Shown here piece after piece: positions 23,540 to 35,598 of a DNA stretch of 64,000 bases. The position numbers and the translations under genes were made by a program. The DNA is from Gnetum montanum (lineage: Eukaryota; Streptophyta; Gnetopsida; Gnetales; Gnetaceae): contig MNCI01001310.1 in the NCBI GenBank assembly GCA_015680685.1, forward strand, positions 492,165 through 556,164, read 5' to 3'. The notes under the pieces are model-generated. The model saw only the letters and a program-made list of their open reading frames with translations, did not search any database and was not told where the DNA came from. Each line of letters begins with the position of its first letter. The first letter of the stretch is position 1.

Positions 23540-24429
23540 TGATGAGCATCAACGTGTTGCATCGATGGGCCAATATCAACGTGGCCCCATCTACGTGGTG
23601 TTGCCCCGTTAATGGGGCCACATTGATGTAGCATTTGCTGCACCTATGGGGCCCCATCGACGTAGCCCAATAATAAAAACTATAAATACAAGCTCACAAC
23701 CATGTTTATTGGGAGGGAAGTGATAATTGTAGTAGAGATCTTGCAATTTTTCCATTTGTGAGTACCTGCAATAGGAGTCAGAAAGTATATGAATCTTTAT
23801 TTAAGCACTATTGTATCTAAACCACACTAGTGTGAATGGAAATAAAGACAAGCCTTTTGATCAAACTTTGCAATACTTAGAATAGATTAATGATATATTT
23901 GTAATTAATTAAACTAAATTATACTTCAAGCGATTAGTTAATTAACTAAGCTAAATAGATTAAACACATAAGTACAACCTCTTCAAGCATAAACACGTAT
24001 TCACTTGGTAACCCCAACAGCATTATTGCTTAGCATGCCTAGTAGTGTAGCATTTGGTAATCCCAGCAATGGATATGTGGGTTTAAGATGTGTATGGAAA
24101 GTGGGACTGAATGCTTATGTTAGGACTAGTTAGAGATTACTTAGGTAGTTAAATTAAATTAGTTATTAAATTACTTCATCTCTTTACTTTAAGCACCAAA
24201 GAACATAAAACATAAAATAATAAAAATCATATGTCTCGATTACACTTAACCATACCTTTATACATCACAAGTGTAATTGGGAAGACAATGAATGATTGTT
24301 AGGGTAAGATTCACTTCCTAGAAGACTAGTATACCAGAAGACATAGAGTCTGCAGAATTCGATTGGATTGTGCATCAACCTGTCATGATTTGTATGGTTG
24401 GGCATAGGGTTACCCTTCACCACTCATCA
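23540..24429 (+). repeat. 3' LTR of element A
   Basis: Starts TGATGAGCATCAACG and ends CACTCATCA, paired with 4020-4968. The U3 carries several CATCGACG/CATCAACG-like and GGGGCCCC phrases just upstream of TATAAATA. It is followed by the AGTGG duplication at 24430-24434. Confidence 0.9.
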
Positions 24430-24434
24430 AGTGG

Positions 24435-24581
24435 GATGATGAAATGTAAAGTAATTTTAACTTGCTAAAAGAAAAGATATATAGTAAATTGATTCTTACA
24501 ATTCCAAATTTTCAAAAGCTTTTTCAAGTGAAGATAAATGTATGTAAGTGGACTTACAACTGAAGGGTTTTTAATAAGGGA
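24435..24581 (+). pseudogene. RNase H start of the old Ty3/gypsy target (continues 3604-4019)
   Basis: Joined to the left fragment, the frame gives PFKWDDE..., LKEKIYSKLILTIPNFQKLFQVK, matching the 'F-W---C--AF--LK--L-S-P-L--PDF--PF' start of Ty3 RNase H. It stops where an inverted Athila-type LTR begins. A second copy of this same junction is at 33062-33276. Confidence 0.68.
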
Positions 24582-25221
24582 TGATATAATCTCTACACCC
24601 AACCATACAAATCACAAGCATTCATGAGTAACTTTATTGTAATTCATGGAAATGGATTAGTGTGGTATTTAGATCCTTAGGTTTGATCACAAGTTGTTAT
24701 CTTTCCAATTACTCTCATGATGGCCCTTAACTCGTATGGTTAAGTGTAATTAAGGCTTATGATTGATTTTGATTGGTTATTATTAAAATATTATCAAAAC
24801 ATTAATATTTAATATAATTGATATAATTATAGAAATTAAATTCTAAGCTAGCCTAGGAGATAAAATTTTATTCCTATGTTTCCATTCACATCTTGGACTC
24901 ACATGATTGTCATTGGGTTACCAAGTGTTTACTATTAGTAAGAACACTACTAGGATTACCAAATGATACATGTTTATGGTCAAAACTAGTTGCACTTATT
25001 CTAGCATGTTCTAATGTGTATTGAAATGTTAAAATACTATTCTAAGTATTTATAGAAAGTAAACATTAAGTTAAATTCATGGAAAATAAATTCTAAGGAA
25101 AGTAATTTTTATGCTTAGTCAAAGTGCTGCAATGGAGTGAAAAAATCTTGATCTTTATTTTTGTTCATGCAATGGTTCCAAGTATGTTGTACTTGAAAAA
25201 GGAATTTGGATAGTTACTTCA
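24582..25221 (-). repeat. old Athila-type LTR, minus strand (U5/R part)
   Basis: The reverse complement aligns with LTR A: the end corresponds to ...CTCATCA, then the 'GTATGGTTGGG' and 'TTAACCATAC' phrases and the R-region with 'CTTTATTT'. The LTR is interrupted at 25221 by the copia element and its U3 continues at 30396-30624. Confidence 0.65.
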
Positions 25222-26252
25222 TGAAGATCAAGAAATTAGAGGGGGATGAATAAGTTCAAGCCAACAATACCTAATTTTTGTATAACTAATTTCATGTGAT
25301 TCCAAAACTAGGGTACATCCACACTCGAAGGGTAGAATCCTTTCACACCTCCAAGATTTATTCCTTCAAAAATGTGGTTTTAAGGGCACCACAACCTTTA
25401 CAAGGTAAACTCTAGATCCATAAGGGATGTTTTCTCTTAAGAAACACATCCAACCCCTTAGGGTCCAAACAAGCTATCAAGCCTTACAAAAGATGCCTTT
25501 CCTTAAGAAGTACATCCAGTCCAATAGGGCATTCAACAAGAAAAATAAAAACAAGGAAGAATTAAACTAACACTTTATATTCCTTACTTTGAAGCTTAGT
25601 ACAAATCACAACAAAAGATAGAGAATCTTAATTTCATTAAACAATGCATAATGCTTGCTAAATTGCTTGTCAAAGGCTTGCTTTTGCCTCTTGAGTTTGT
25701 CCTACCTTTATAGCCTTGTTTCCCTCCATTTTCTTATTGGAGTTTCTGCAATGGTTAAAAATGGCTAATCAATACATCTTGTTCATGGCTTGAGTAGTCT
25801 TGCTATTTTTGGAAACTTGTAGGAAACATGTCTTATCGAGGTATAAGACTTCTTGTTAAGAGCAGAGACATATCCTTAGAAGGAAAGACATCTTGGGGGA
25901 GATGTCTTATCTTAGAATAAAACATCTTATTTCTAAAGAATACATCACCTATTTTTGAGAGACGTCTTGTCTAAGGCTAGGTCTTCTCTATAGAGATGTC
26001 TTCTACCAGTAAGAGAGGTTTTGGCAATTTGCAAGATGTCTTCTCTTGAGGTTGGGATGTCTACTATTGTTATGATCTTCTCCAATTCCTTGCATCTTCT
26101 CTCAAACTATAACATTCTAGATTGTCAATTCTTACTTTCTACTTGATCTCCTTAATGTGCCAAATTTATCTTCCTTAGTCCTACAAGTGTCTCATAAACT
26201 ACATTGACAAATCCTCCATTTTTAAGGTTTTGACACACTAAAAAAATCAACA
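25222..26252 (-). repeat. 3' LTR of the minus-strand copia-type element
   Basis: Aligns along its length with 29353-30390. It carries many AGACATCTT/AAGATGTCT words at 25830-26060. Transcription would run from high to low coordinates. Confidence 0.68.
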
Positions 26253-26266
26253 ATCTCCTTCTTTTT
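26253..26266 (-). other. polypurine tract of the copia-type element
   Basis: On the minus strand this reads AAAAAGAAGGAGAT directly before TGTTGATT. A second tract, AAAAAGGGGGAG, lies 500 bp upstream on the same strand (26769-26780). Multiple purine tracts are known in Sireviruses, which is suggestive only. Confidence 0.6.
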
Positions 26267-29102
26267 GGTGATGTTCAAAGCTTGAACAATGAGTTAGCTT
26301 GAAGGTAATGACAAGCATAAAAATTAAACATTCTCAGATAGGACATTAAATTCTCTATACAGCATGGAGAGGAAATGAGAGTAGGTTGAAGGGTGGTAGA
26401 CACACATTCATCAACAATGATTATCAAGACTACCAAAAAAAGGATAAAACAAATACTATCTCTAAATCATCCACAATCATTGTGTATCCAAAAAGGTATT
26501 ACCAAGTACATAATGATCCCCAAAAGAAATTCTAGACTACACAAGTCTTCATATGTCCATATAAATACCCAAATATCATAGATCATATGAACTAGACATA
26601 AATAAGCATATAACTATATGATCAAATATCATGAGAAGATATTCTCATAGATATAATAGTGACCATGTTAAAAAGAGGAAGCAACCAAATATAAATGGTC
26701 TCTACAAGCATCAAACTATCATTTATTAACCAATAGTTCTATGATCAAATATCAAATACTAAACAATTCTCCCCCTTTTTGGACATCACCCAAAAGAAGG
26801 GGATCATCATCACCCTACTATCCACTAACCTCTATCTCATCATCAAAACCACATGTAGCATGAGTAGGGTTGTAGATCTCATCCTCATCATCATCGTTGT
26901 TTGTACTAGTCCATGAAACCTGTTGGATGTCATCATCATTATTAGAAGGCATTGTCACTAGGGTACATTGTAGTCAAAACTTCACTTAAATGGATATAGG
27001 AGAAATATCATGAGATGAAGCCTATCATAAAGATGATGAGTGGATCTACACTAGTAAGTCTTGGAAATAGCTTATTTCCACTAGGCTACCATGTCAAATA
27101 TGCTATCCATGCCCTGCTACTTGAAGTTCTATGATGGCTTATTAGCTCAAAATTTCTTGGAGAGTCTTTAGAAGACTTCCCCTACACAATGCTCCTATGG
27201 ATGACTACTATGAGTGAGGGAAATGCTCCCCCTAAGAAAGTGCTAGAGCTCCAACCATTTCCTCTGAATTTGAAGCATTTCCAAAGTCATATGCTCTAGA
27301 AGGACCAATAATAGTGTGATGATAGGGATCTATCTCCTCCTCACTCTCTATCCAATGAGGAGTCTTAACCTCCTTAAACTATAGATTACCTGTAGGAGGA
27401 GTAATACATGTTAAATCCATCTTGTTGTGTAGGTATGAGATATTTTCACTGATCTTTTCCATGGTCTAAGCAATAGAGCATAAGGCCTTCTTCAAGGAAG
27501 ATCCAACTTATGCTCCCATATGGATTTACAAAGCTGGGTTGCAGCCTATGGTGACAATCTAATTGGTGCATGTAAGGAAGGTCTCCTTGATGCTTTTCTA
27601 TTGGATGCCCATGATGATGGAGCAGTTATGTCAATGTGAGTAGTGCTCCTTTTTTCAGCATATTCCAGAAGGTTTTGCTTCCCTTTGAGAATGGGAAGAG
27701 CCAGATTGGGAACACTTACCTATCCAATGATGAGGCTAATGAGTAGTGGGTGTCCATGAATACATTCATGCATGTACATTCCTAGCATGTCTCTAAAAAG
27801 AATGTGTTCCAATTTAAGTGGCTATTAAGTAAGCAAACAATACAACACAAAAGCCTAAGGTGGTAGTAAGTAGTTATAGTTTCTTTTCTTTACTATGATA
27901 TTGTACATCATAATAAGAGAATGAATGGAAGCATCCCGAGACATTTGGTGTTGATACACCCAACCATACTATATTAACACTGGTAACCCAAACAAGGCAT
28001 CACAAAACTCATCATACATTACTAGTATGACGCCATTGCTAAAAATTTCATCTATGGAATGTATTACCATGTAATGCACATTAGCACTAGATATCCCAAG
28101 ATCATTGATAATCTGGAGAAAAACTTCAATAATGATATCATCCACCCTGGTTGTAAAATCCCCAATTGAAGCATTCATGATGGTAATGTTATCGAGAAAT
28201 TCTCAAATGAAAATTGATAGAATACACACAAACATAGAAATGAAGGAAATCAAGTTAATAGCTTCAAAGTAAGCTAGTAACTCATTTTGATGCCTCTGCC
28301 TAAACCTTAGAGTCCTCTTAAAAATAATAGAGGTAGATTGGTTGTTTTCAAACCTATTTTTAGTGTCAAAGAATATGAAATATGGCTAGTATGAACTAGA
28401 TTAGCTTGGCCCTACTCCTAGAGTGCCTTTAGATTCCCACTAAGGCTATCGTGAGGTTCGTTCCCTCCTAGGAGCAATGGGGATCAAGCTAGATGGAGTG
28501 CTACTATTGGTTCTATCAAGGAGGGCTCTAAGAAATCTAGGGTAGGTCATCTTGCACAAAGAAGTAGGAATTAGCATTGATGCTGGATCAATTTATAACA
28601 AAATACACCTTTGGATAGGGTTTTTTTTTTGTGCAAGCGTGATGTCTCATAGGGAGAGAATACATCTTGCCCAAGTTGAGGGAAAAATAGAGAAGGCATC
28701 TTGTCTTTGATCGAGACATATTGTAAGAGATGTCTCTAGCAAGACATCTTATGATCCAAAGAGACAACTTGTCTAAGATGTCTTGGTAACCAAGGAGACA
28801 TCTTTCTTGGATTTTAGATGTTTTCTTTAAGATAAAAAGATGAGGTTGTGAGGCATGAACACTCTCTTACCTACAAAGTTACATGCTCGTTGCTTTATTT
28901 AAATATTCTCCTTCAAGTGATTTCCTACAGTCTTTTGATATATTGCCAACTATCTTATCTGTATTACATTACCTCATAAGATGAAGTGAGGAGTTTTTTA
29001 CATTTTTCAAAAATTCTCTAATTAGTAGTATCCATTCAACATAATTTTCATGGCATTAGTACTTTCAAAATTCAACTAATCAAAACTATGTGAGACAAGT
29101 GA
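26267..29102 (-). other. internal remnant of the copia-type element, no recognisable pol
   Basis: On the minus strand there is a 69-codon open stretch (28178-27969) of unknown type. Near 26790-27000 there is an Asp/Asn-rich coding-like stretch (repeated GAT codons) ending at the internal purine tract. Positions 28620-28870 contain further AGACATCTT-type words resembling the LTR U3. RT, RNase H and integrase are absent, so the element is either non-autonomous or truncated by recombination. Confidence 0.5.
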
Positions 29103-29352
29103 AAACTAGTTGCACTTATTATTCAATGTTCTAATGTATATGGGAATATTTAAATACTATTCTAAGTATTTAGAGAAAATATAGAGAAAGTAAACATTAA
29201 GTTAAATTTATGGAAAATAAATTGTAAGGAAACTAATTTTTACACTGATTTAGAGTGCTACAATGAAGTGAAATAATCATAGTCTCTATTTTTGTTCATG
29301 TAATGCGTCCAGGTATAGTACACTTGAAAAATAAATCTAGATAGTTACTTCA
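29103..29352 (-). repeat. duplicated piece of the host Athila LTR inside the copia element
   Basis: This segment aligns with about 24980-25221, including the last bases before the copia LTR, so the host-LTR/copia-LTR junction occurs twice. The two copies differ by roughly 15%. Confidence 0.62.
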
Positions 29353-30390
29353 TGATGATTAACAACTTAGAGGGGGTGAATAAGTTCAAGCCAAAAATAC
29401 CTAATTTTTGTACAACTAATTTCACATGATTTCCCTACTTGTGTACATCCACACTCAGAGGATAGAATCCTTTCACACCTCTAGAATTTGTTCCTTCAAA
29501 AATGTGGTTTCAAGGGTACCACAACCTTTACAATGCAAACTCTCTAACTCCACAAGGGATTTTTTTCTCTTAAGAAATACATCCAACCCCTAAGGGTTTG
29601 AAAACAAGCTATCAAGCCTTACAAAAGATGCCTTCCCTTGAGAAGTACATCCAATCCATCCCACAAGGTTTTCAACAAGAAAAAGATAATAAAGGAAGAA
29701 TTGAACTAACACTTCGAATTCCTTACTTTGAAGCTCAATACAAATCACAACAAAAGATAGAGAATCTTGAATTCACTAAAGAATGCACAATGCTTGCTTA
29801 ATTATTTATCAAAGGCTTTATTTTTCTTCTTGAGTTTGTCCTCCCTTTATAGTGTTGTTTCCCTCCATTTTTCTATTGGAATTCCTACAATGGTTAGAAA
29901 TGGCTAATCAAGACCTCTTCTTCATGGCCTAGGATGTCTTGCTATTTTTTGCAACTTATAGAGGAAATGTTTTTCTGGGTACAAGACATCTTGGTGAGGG
30001 TAGAGATGTCTTCTAGGAAGGTAAGACATCTTGGGGAAGACATCTTGTCTAGGGACAAGACATCTTTTTTTAGAAGGAGACATCTCCTATTTCTAGGATA
30101 TGTCCTATCTAAGACTAGGTCTTCTCAGCAAAGATGTCTTCTATCAACAAGAGACATCTTGGCAGTTTGCAACATGTCTTCTCTTAAGGTTAAGATGTTT
30201 GTTGTCATTATGGTCTTCTCCAATTCCTTGCATCTTCTCACGAACTCTAACATTCTAGATTATCAAGTCTTACTTTCTACTTAATCTCCTTGATGTGTCA
30301 AATTTATCTTCCTTAGCCCTAAAAGTATCTCATAAAAAACATTGACCAATCCTCCATTTTTAAGCTTTTGACACATAGAAAAAGTTAACA
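29353..30390 (-). repeat. 5' LTR (or solo-LTR derived copy) of the minus-strand copia-type element
   Basis: Homologous to 25222-26252. It has the same AGACATCTT-rich U3 (29960-30190) and starts TGTTAACTTTTTC on the minus strand. Confidence 0.66.
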
Positions 30391-30395
30391 ATTCA

Positions 30396-30624
30396 TACCA
30401 CATTGTTGGCACTCATTAACTAATACTAGCTTTTATGAATTCAAAATGAGAGAGTCTACCTACAACTCATGAATTAGATGTCATATATGTGGTAGGTGAA
30501 TTCATTTATATGGACAATTATAATTACTGCATCAAGATAGACTTACCTACATCAATGTGGATGCATTGATGTAGCTATGTTAAAACTAATGTGTCAATGC
30601 AACCAGCTAAAATATTGTTCATTA
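30396..30624 (-). repeat. U3 remainder of the old minus-strand Athila LTR
   Basis: The same sequence occurs at 33909-34064 plus 51394-51458. There the copia element is absent and the LTR is continuous apart from element D. The LTR start is at about 30624 (TAATGAAC), next to a decayed copy of the Athila purine tract. Confidence 0.6.
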
Positions 30625-32450
30625 TATCTCTGTGATTAACAAAAATATTGTCCTCAATTTTTAAAAAATGAGTACAAAGTTTGTTTAAAAAATGTGAAAG
30701 TACACTTAACCGATTACTTGATGACAAAACATGAGTAGACTTGAATGCTGCATTTTCAACTTTATTTGAGTGACTAAAAATTTGATAAAGCAACAAATTT
30801 TGAATACATTTATCCTAATATAATTCACTTATTTCTCTTCTCTTATGGGCCTTGTTGCATTGGTTTCTTCTTGTACTTCTTCTACTTGTCCAAGTTCATA
30901 TCCTTGTGTACCTCTTGGTCTCATCTCTCTAGGCCATGATGGACCTCCTACCTTTGAAATTCATTTCAGTGTCATATGCAATCATACTAATGATCAATTA
31001 TTAGGTTCTAAAATATTTTGTAATGGTTTTATCCTTAATTGACCTTGTGCTAGCTTAATTTCAAAAAATTCTAGCATTTAAGCTTTTGGGTAATTGGGTT
31101 TTGATGTCTTGAAGGCCTTAAGGCAACTAAAATGTCTTAATTATTAATTACTTTCAATCATTCTTAGCATTAGTTACCTCAAACATTCAAAATCTGGGGT
31201 GTTAGAAAGCTTGCAAAATATGGATGACATAGAGCTCAACTCTGAAGGGGCATAGGTTTTTGAATAGTTATAATTAGAGATCTAGATTAAAAGTTATGGC
31301 TTATAAGAGGTCATGGCTCTAAAAAATGATAAAAACTCTTATTCTCCAAATGAAAAATGATGAAAATTAGCTAATAACAGATACATATATATAGTATTTT
31401 TATATTGCATCAACAAGGCTATGTTAACTAAGCTTGCTTCATTAATGCAACATTAACATAGCTAATCAAGGTCATTTTCTTTAAAATTTCTTGATGTTTA
31501 GATGAAATTTTTAGAAATTTTGGGAAATTTTGTTCAATGAAAAGGGTATGGGGTCAATTATGGAAATTCAAAAGGCTTTATAAAGGTTTTAAATGATGAT
31601 TTAGATGTATTTTGAAGCCTTAGAATTAGTTAGGAATTAGGGTTGTTGATTTTCTTAAACCCTAAAACTAAAAATAAAATTAAGAAAAATGAATAAGTGA
31701 TAACTCATTAAGATAAACTAGAAATGTCATGATGCTCAGAATGTATGAAGTTAGTTCTTTCTTAATATCCCCAAAAGTTATATAAGTGGATCTTTCCCAA
31801 GGTAGGTTCTAGCCTAAAATGTCCTTGCATATCCATTTCACCAAGTATTCATGGGCACCTAGGAATTCAAATAGTAATCTAATCCTTATTCCAATACACA
31901 TGCAACTATCACTCCCAAAATCTTGAACTATACTAAATAATACCATTAAATTAATAATCACACATAGCACTTAATGAAATGGAGTTAAAAGAAATTGCAA
32001 AATTTTGATGTAAGGTTGCTTATCATGTTCATAATGAATTTTTTATGTATAGCATGGTTAAAATGATCGTCATACCTATTAGTTGTGAGTCCAAACCAAG
32101 TTCATACCTCTTGTAGTGCTATTGCATTACATCATTTTAGGACCCACCAACTTGAAACCAAAGCCACTATATTTAAAATAATACCACTTTAAATAAAAAA
32201 TTAGGAAACATATATTAGAGTTACTAAAATTAATTGATTAATAATAAGTACTTATGTTATCAACCTTGGCTCCTAGTTAGAGGAGCACCTTTAGGCATGG
32301 GTCTCATGTCTTTTTAGTCATATAATGGAACTATTCTAAGAGACCATGATATTCCTTGTAGTAACCTATATTTAGGGATGGGTTAAATGTCTTTCCAATG
32401 GTACCCCAAGAATGGTTTTCTTAGAATTTAATTAATCATGTAATTTGTTA
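30625..32450 (-). pseudogene. 3' region of an old Athila-type element, minus strand
   Basis: The reverse complement aligns in patches with the post-pol region of element A. About 31180-31440 matches 19930-20150, about 31785-31830 matches 19575-19610, and about 32255-32340 matches 19130-19180, in consistent inverted order. The first 300 bp matches the tail next to the other old LTR (51459-51770). No intact frame. Confidence 0.6.
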
Positions 32451-33060
32451 TCTTTCTTATAGAACTACCTTCAAGTAAGAGTCGCATGTGTTTTTAATGA
32501 TGTAATAAGGAAACAAGTGGTTGCAAATATTATTGTCCAATATAATGAAAAATAAGTAGCAATGTATCAACATGTGACTAGTAGGACTTAAGGCAAACAC
32601 TAAAGGAATCAAAAAATCCATGTGCATCAAGGGAGACAAGAATGCCAAAATGTTAAAAATGCAAAATTACATTTTAGAATGAGTTCCAAAATATGAGGCC
32701 ATTAAGAAGATATTTGAAAATATGCAAATGAGATGATTTTTATTATTTTTTGAGTTATAAAATATCTATCATAAAACATAAATGCAATAGTTTCTACCAC
32801 AATGGTATAGTTTCACAAATTTTCTAACACACTTATCTTAGATACTCTACATAAATATCATTTCTTACATAGAGTATTTATATGACAAATATTGATATGA
32901 TTTCTAGAAAAATGATATGGTTTTATAATTTTTGTGAAGTGAAAGGCATTTTGATTGCTTATTTTTTGTGTATTCAAATGTGTTCTCATTTTCTGTGCAT
33001 TTAGAACACATCTCACATTGGAAAAACATGTATTCTCAGTGCATAGGAAAATCCTCTTGA
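32450..33060. other. AT-rich DNA, nothing recognised
   Basis: No coding frame or repeat boundary was recognised. Two phrases on 'ATATGATTTCTAGAAAAATGATATGG' and an 'ACACATCTCACATTGG' segment do not recur in the window. Confidence 0.3.
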
Positions 33061-33061
33061 T

Positions 33062-33276
33062 GTCATACCATGGATTTAAGTGGCATTTCATGACCAATGT
33101 TCTCTTTGTTCAAGATAAATTAGCCCTTTAGATGGGATGATGAAATGTAAAGCAGTTTTATTTTGCTAAAAGAGACGATATCTAGTGAATCAATACTTGT
33201 AGTTCCAAATTTCCAAAAGCTTTTTCAAGTGAAGATAAATATAAGGAAACTTATAATTAAATGGTTTTTAATGAGG
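33062..33276 (+). pseudogene. second copy of the Ty3 RT/RNase H junction (unfilled site for element A)
   Basis: This aligns with 3960-4019 joined directly to 24435-24580, that is, without element A. It includes 'GTGGCATTTCATGACCAATG' and 'GGGATGATGAAATGTAAAG', followed by the same inverted LTR end. It is a paralogous empty site showing the pre-insertion arrangement. Confidence 0.7.
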
Positions 33277-34064
33277 GATAATTTATTCCCTACACCCAAC
33301 CATACAAATCAAAACCCTTCATGAGTGACCTAATCATAATCCTTTGACATGGACTAGTGTGGTATCAAGATCGTTAGATATGATCACAAGTCATTATCTT
33401 TCCAATTACTCTCATGATGGCCCGTAACTCATATGGTTAAGTGCAATTGAGGCATATGATTGATGTTGATTGGTTATGATTAAAATATTAATATTTAACC
33501 TATTTTATATAAGTATAAAAAATGTCTAAGCTAGCCTAGGAGATAAGCATTTATTCCTCATTTTTCAGACATATCTTAGACTCACATGATTGCCACTAGA
33601 TTACCAAGTATTTACTATTGACCATATCAAGTAAAAACACTACTAGAATTACTAAACGATACTTGTTTATGCTCAAAACTAGTATTCTACCATGTTCTAA
33701 TGTGTATGAAAATGTTAAAATACTATTCTATGTATTTAGAGAAAGTAAACATTAAGTTAAATGCATGGAAAATAAATTGTAAGAAATGTAATTTTTATGC
33801 TAAGTCAAAGTACTACAATGGAGTGAAACAATTTTAATCTTTATTTTTGTTCATGCAATGTGTCTAAGTATAGTGCACTCAAATAAGAACTCCTAGTAGT
33901 TACTTCATACCATGTTATGGATACTCATTAACTGATCCTAACTTCTACAAATTCAAACTGAGAGAGTCAACCTATAATTAATGAATTAGATATCATAAAT
34001 GTGGTAGGTGGATTCATTTATATAGGCATTTATGACTACTACATCAATGTTTCCTTGTCTATAT
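33277..34064 (-). repeat. old Athila-type LTR, minus strand, left part (split by element D)
   Basis: It aligns with 24582-25221 and then continues directly into the U3 sequence (33909-34064) that at the other copy lies beyond the copia insertion. The U3 ends at the TATAT target of element D and resumes at 51394-51458. Confidence 0.65.
34060..34064. repeat. target site duplication of element D (TATAT), left copy
   Basis: TATAT precedes the LTR start TGAAACACC and recurs at 51389-51393 after TTACA. The paralogous empty site (about 30525-30560) is continuous across this point. Confidence 0.85.
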
Positions 34065-35427
34065 TGAAACACCATGAAAATTTCGAGGCCTCAATGGTTC
34101 AGCAAAAGGCTGGTGATTCAGACAAAGGGTCGCAACAAAGCGTGGCACAGCAAGTTCCTTTTCAGTTGAAGGTTTGTCCCTCCATGCTGCGTAGCACAGC
34201 ACAAGCAAATTCCAAAGGACGGGGCAAAGCGATGGATGCACGGTGGCAAAACTTCCAACTTTGCAAGTTATCTGTTTCAAAAATCTTAACTTTTGGCAAA
34301 TTACGCTGTATTACGCTACATAGCGTAACATCGCATTATGCAGCGTAATGTCAAAAATAGTATGCCGCAAACATCAGGGATGAGAAATGTTCAAGGCTTC
34401 AACAAACACCTCATTTTTCTTTACAGATGCGCTATTTTCTGACGAACTACGCTGTGAAGCGTAATCTAGCGTAGCGCAGCGTAGTTCAAGCATGGACAAT
34501 GGTGGCTTAATACAAGTAGCAGTAGTCTATATGATGCAATACGTTCTCCAGCGTGTCGTTGCATAATCCCTGTTGCTAAATTCCCGGTTTACGATGCATT
34601 ATGCTTTAGTGCGTAAGGCAGTGTGGTGTTGTAAGCTTTAGCAACCACCACATCAAGTCAACGGCATCTTGTAGGTTCAGGACACGCATCATCTAAACCG
34701 TGTTTTTCTCCTGATTTTAGCCTTATAAATATGCCAACCGAAAAAAAAAAGGAGGGGCAGATTAACAGATTTTCTCTGTGAGCAATTTGTTCCTCCATTG
34801 GTAATTATTGAGAACCTCTAGCAGTGATTGACAAGAAAAACTGAAAGAGACCAGTGATAGCAAGAATATCAAAGGCAATTAATGAGAATCTTTGTTCAGG
34901 GATAGCTGGTTGATAGACATTCTACTTCGGGTTTGGCCTCTCTATATCCAGATCTACTAGAACAAGGTAGATCGGTTTTTGCTTGTTTCATCTCTGCTTA
35001 GCTTTTATTGTTACCAGCATGCATTTCATTTAAATCGAAGTCCATTGTAATCATTGTATCTAAATATATCTTTTTGTGTATTTAATCTCAGATCTTGAGA
35101 TTCGATCACATCCCAAAGCCGATCTGTTGTCTTTTATTTGTACTGATTCTGCGAATCGTTCTAATCAATTACGTCTTCTCTTAACTATCTTCAAAATTAA
35201 CAACATTACAACCTCCTCGAAAAGAACTGTAAAGAATCATTATTCTGTCATTCAAATATTGCAAAATTTTTTACTGATCAAGTAAGTCCTTGTCTGATCA
35301 ACAAGACCATTCAGGGCAATCCGGATTCGTCTTTCTCCAACACGGCCCTCACACGAATCCTGGGTTAGAACTGTATACGCAAACTTTCATTCAATATTTC
35401 CAGCGACCAACGTTTTCCATCGTTATA
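34065..35427 (+). repeat. 5' LTR of element D
   Basis: Starts TGAAACACCATG and ends TCGTTATA (CA mutated to TA). TATAAATA lies at about 34724-34731. The U3 holds inverted clusters of TTACGC/GCGTAA words at 34300-34350, 34440-34490 and 34590-34625. It differs from the 3' LTR by 7-9% over the 680 bp I compared, almost all transitions. Confidence 0.93.
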
Positions 35428-35433
35428 GTTTTC

Positions 35434-35451
35434 TGGCACTAGAAGGAGGGC
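35434..35451 (+). other. candidate primer binding site of element D
   Basis: TGGCACTAGAAGGAGGGC lies six bases after the LTR end and begins with TGG, as expected for pairing with a tRNA 3' CCA end. I could not assign the tRNA with confidence. Confidence 0.55.
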
Positions 35452-35598
35452 CTTCACCTTCGATCAGTATTTTATGGGTAGTCTTGTAAGCTATCTGTAC
35501 CCATTTTCAATCAACGTAAACGTAATACCTCCAAGGTTGTTTACAAAATTGTGAGGTGCAGATCGGTCGCTTCGACGATTCCTTTGGAATCCTACAAG

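Larger units (their letters stand above)
4020..24429 (+). mobile_element. Athila-type Ty3/gypsy LTR retrotransposon (element A), interrupted by element B
   Basis: Element A has two LTRs (949 and 890 bp, about 12% different by eye where I aligned them), a tRNA-Asp-type primer binding site, gag, protease, RT, RNase H, integrase, a long region after pol with a degenerate extra ORF, a GGGGG-containing purine tract and a 3' LTR. Domain order, PBS, lack of a chromodomain and an ORF downstream of integrase fit the Athila lineage. Without element B it is about 13.4 kb. All frames are broken, so it is not autonomous now. It carries a 5-bp target duplication, AGTGG. Confidence 0.88.
25222..30390 (-). 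mobile_element. rearranged Ty1/copia-type LTR element, minus strand
   Basis: Two LTR copies (25222-26252 and 29353-30390) in minus orientation start TGTTGA/TGTTAA. The left one is preceded on its own strand by the purine tract AAAAAGAAGGAGAT, the classic copia arrangement. Flanks read CTTCA (25217-25221) and ATTCA (30391-30395), a probable 5-bp duplication with one change. Only about 2.85 kb lies between the LTRs before a 250-bp duplicated piece of the host LTR (29103-29352). Neither a primer site nor RT or integrase is present. Confidence 0.65.

Noticed and set aside
30845-31042. 65-codon Cys/Ser/Pro-rich open frame on the plus strand
   Set aside because: The region aligns in inverted orientation with the tail of an old Athila element; the frame is not kept in the paralogous copy at 51680-51770.
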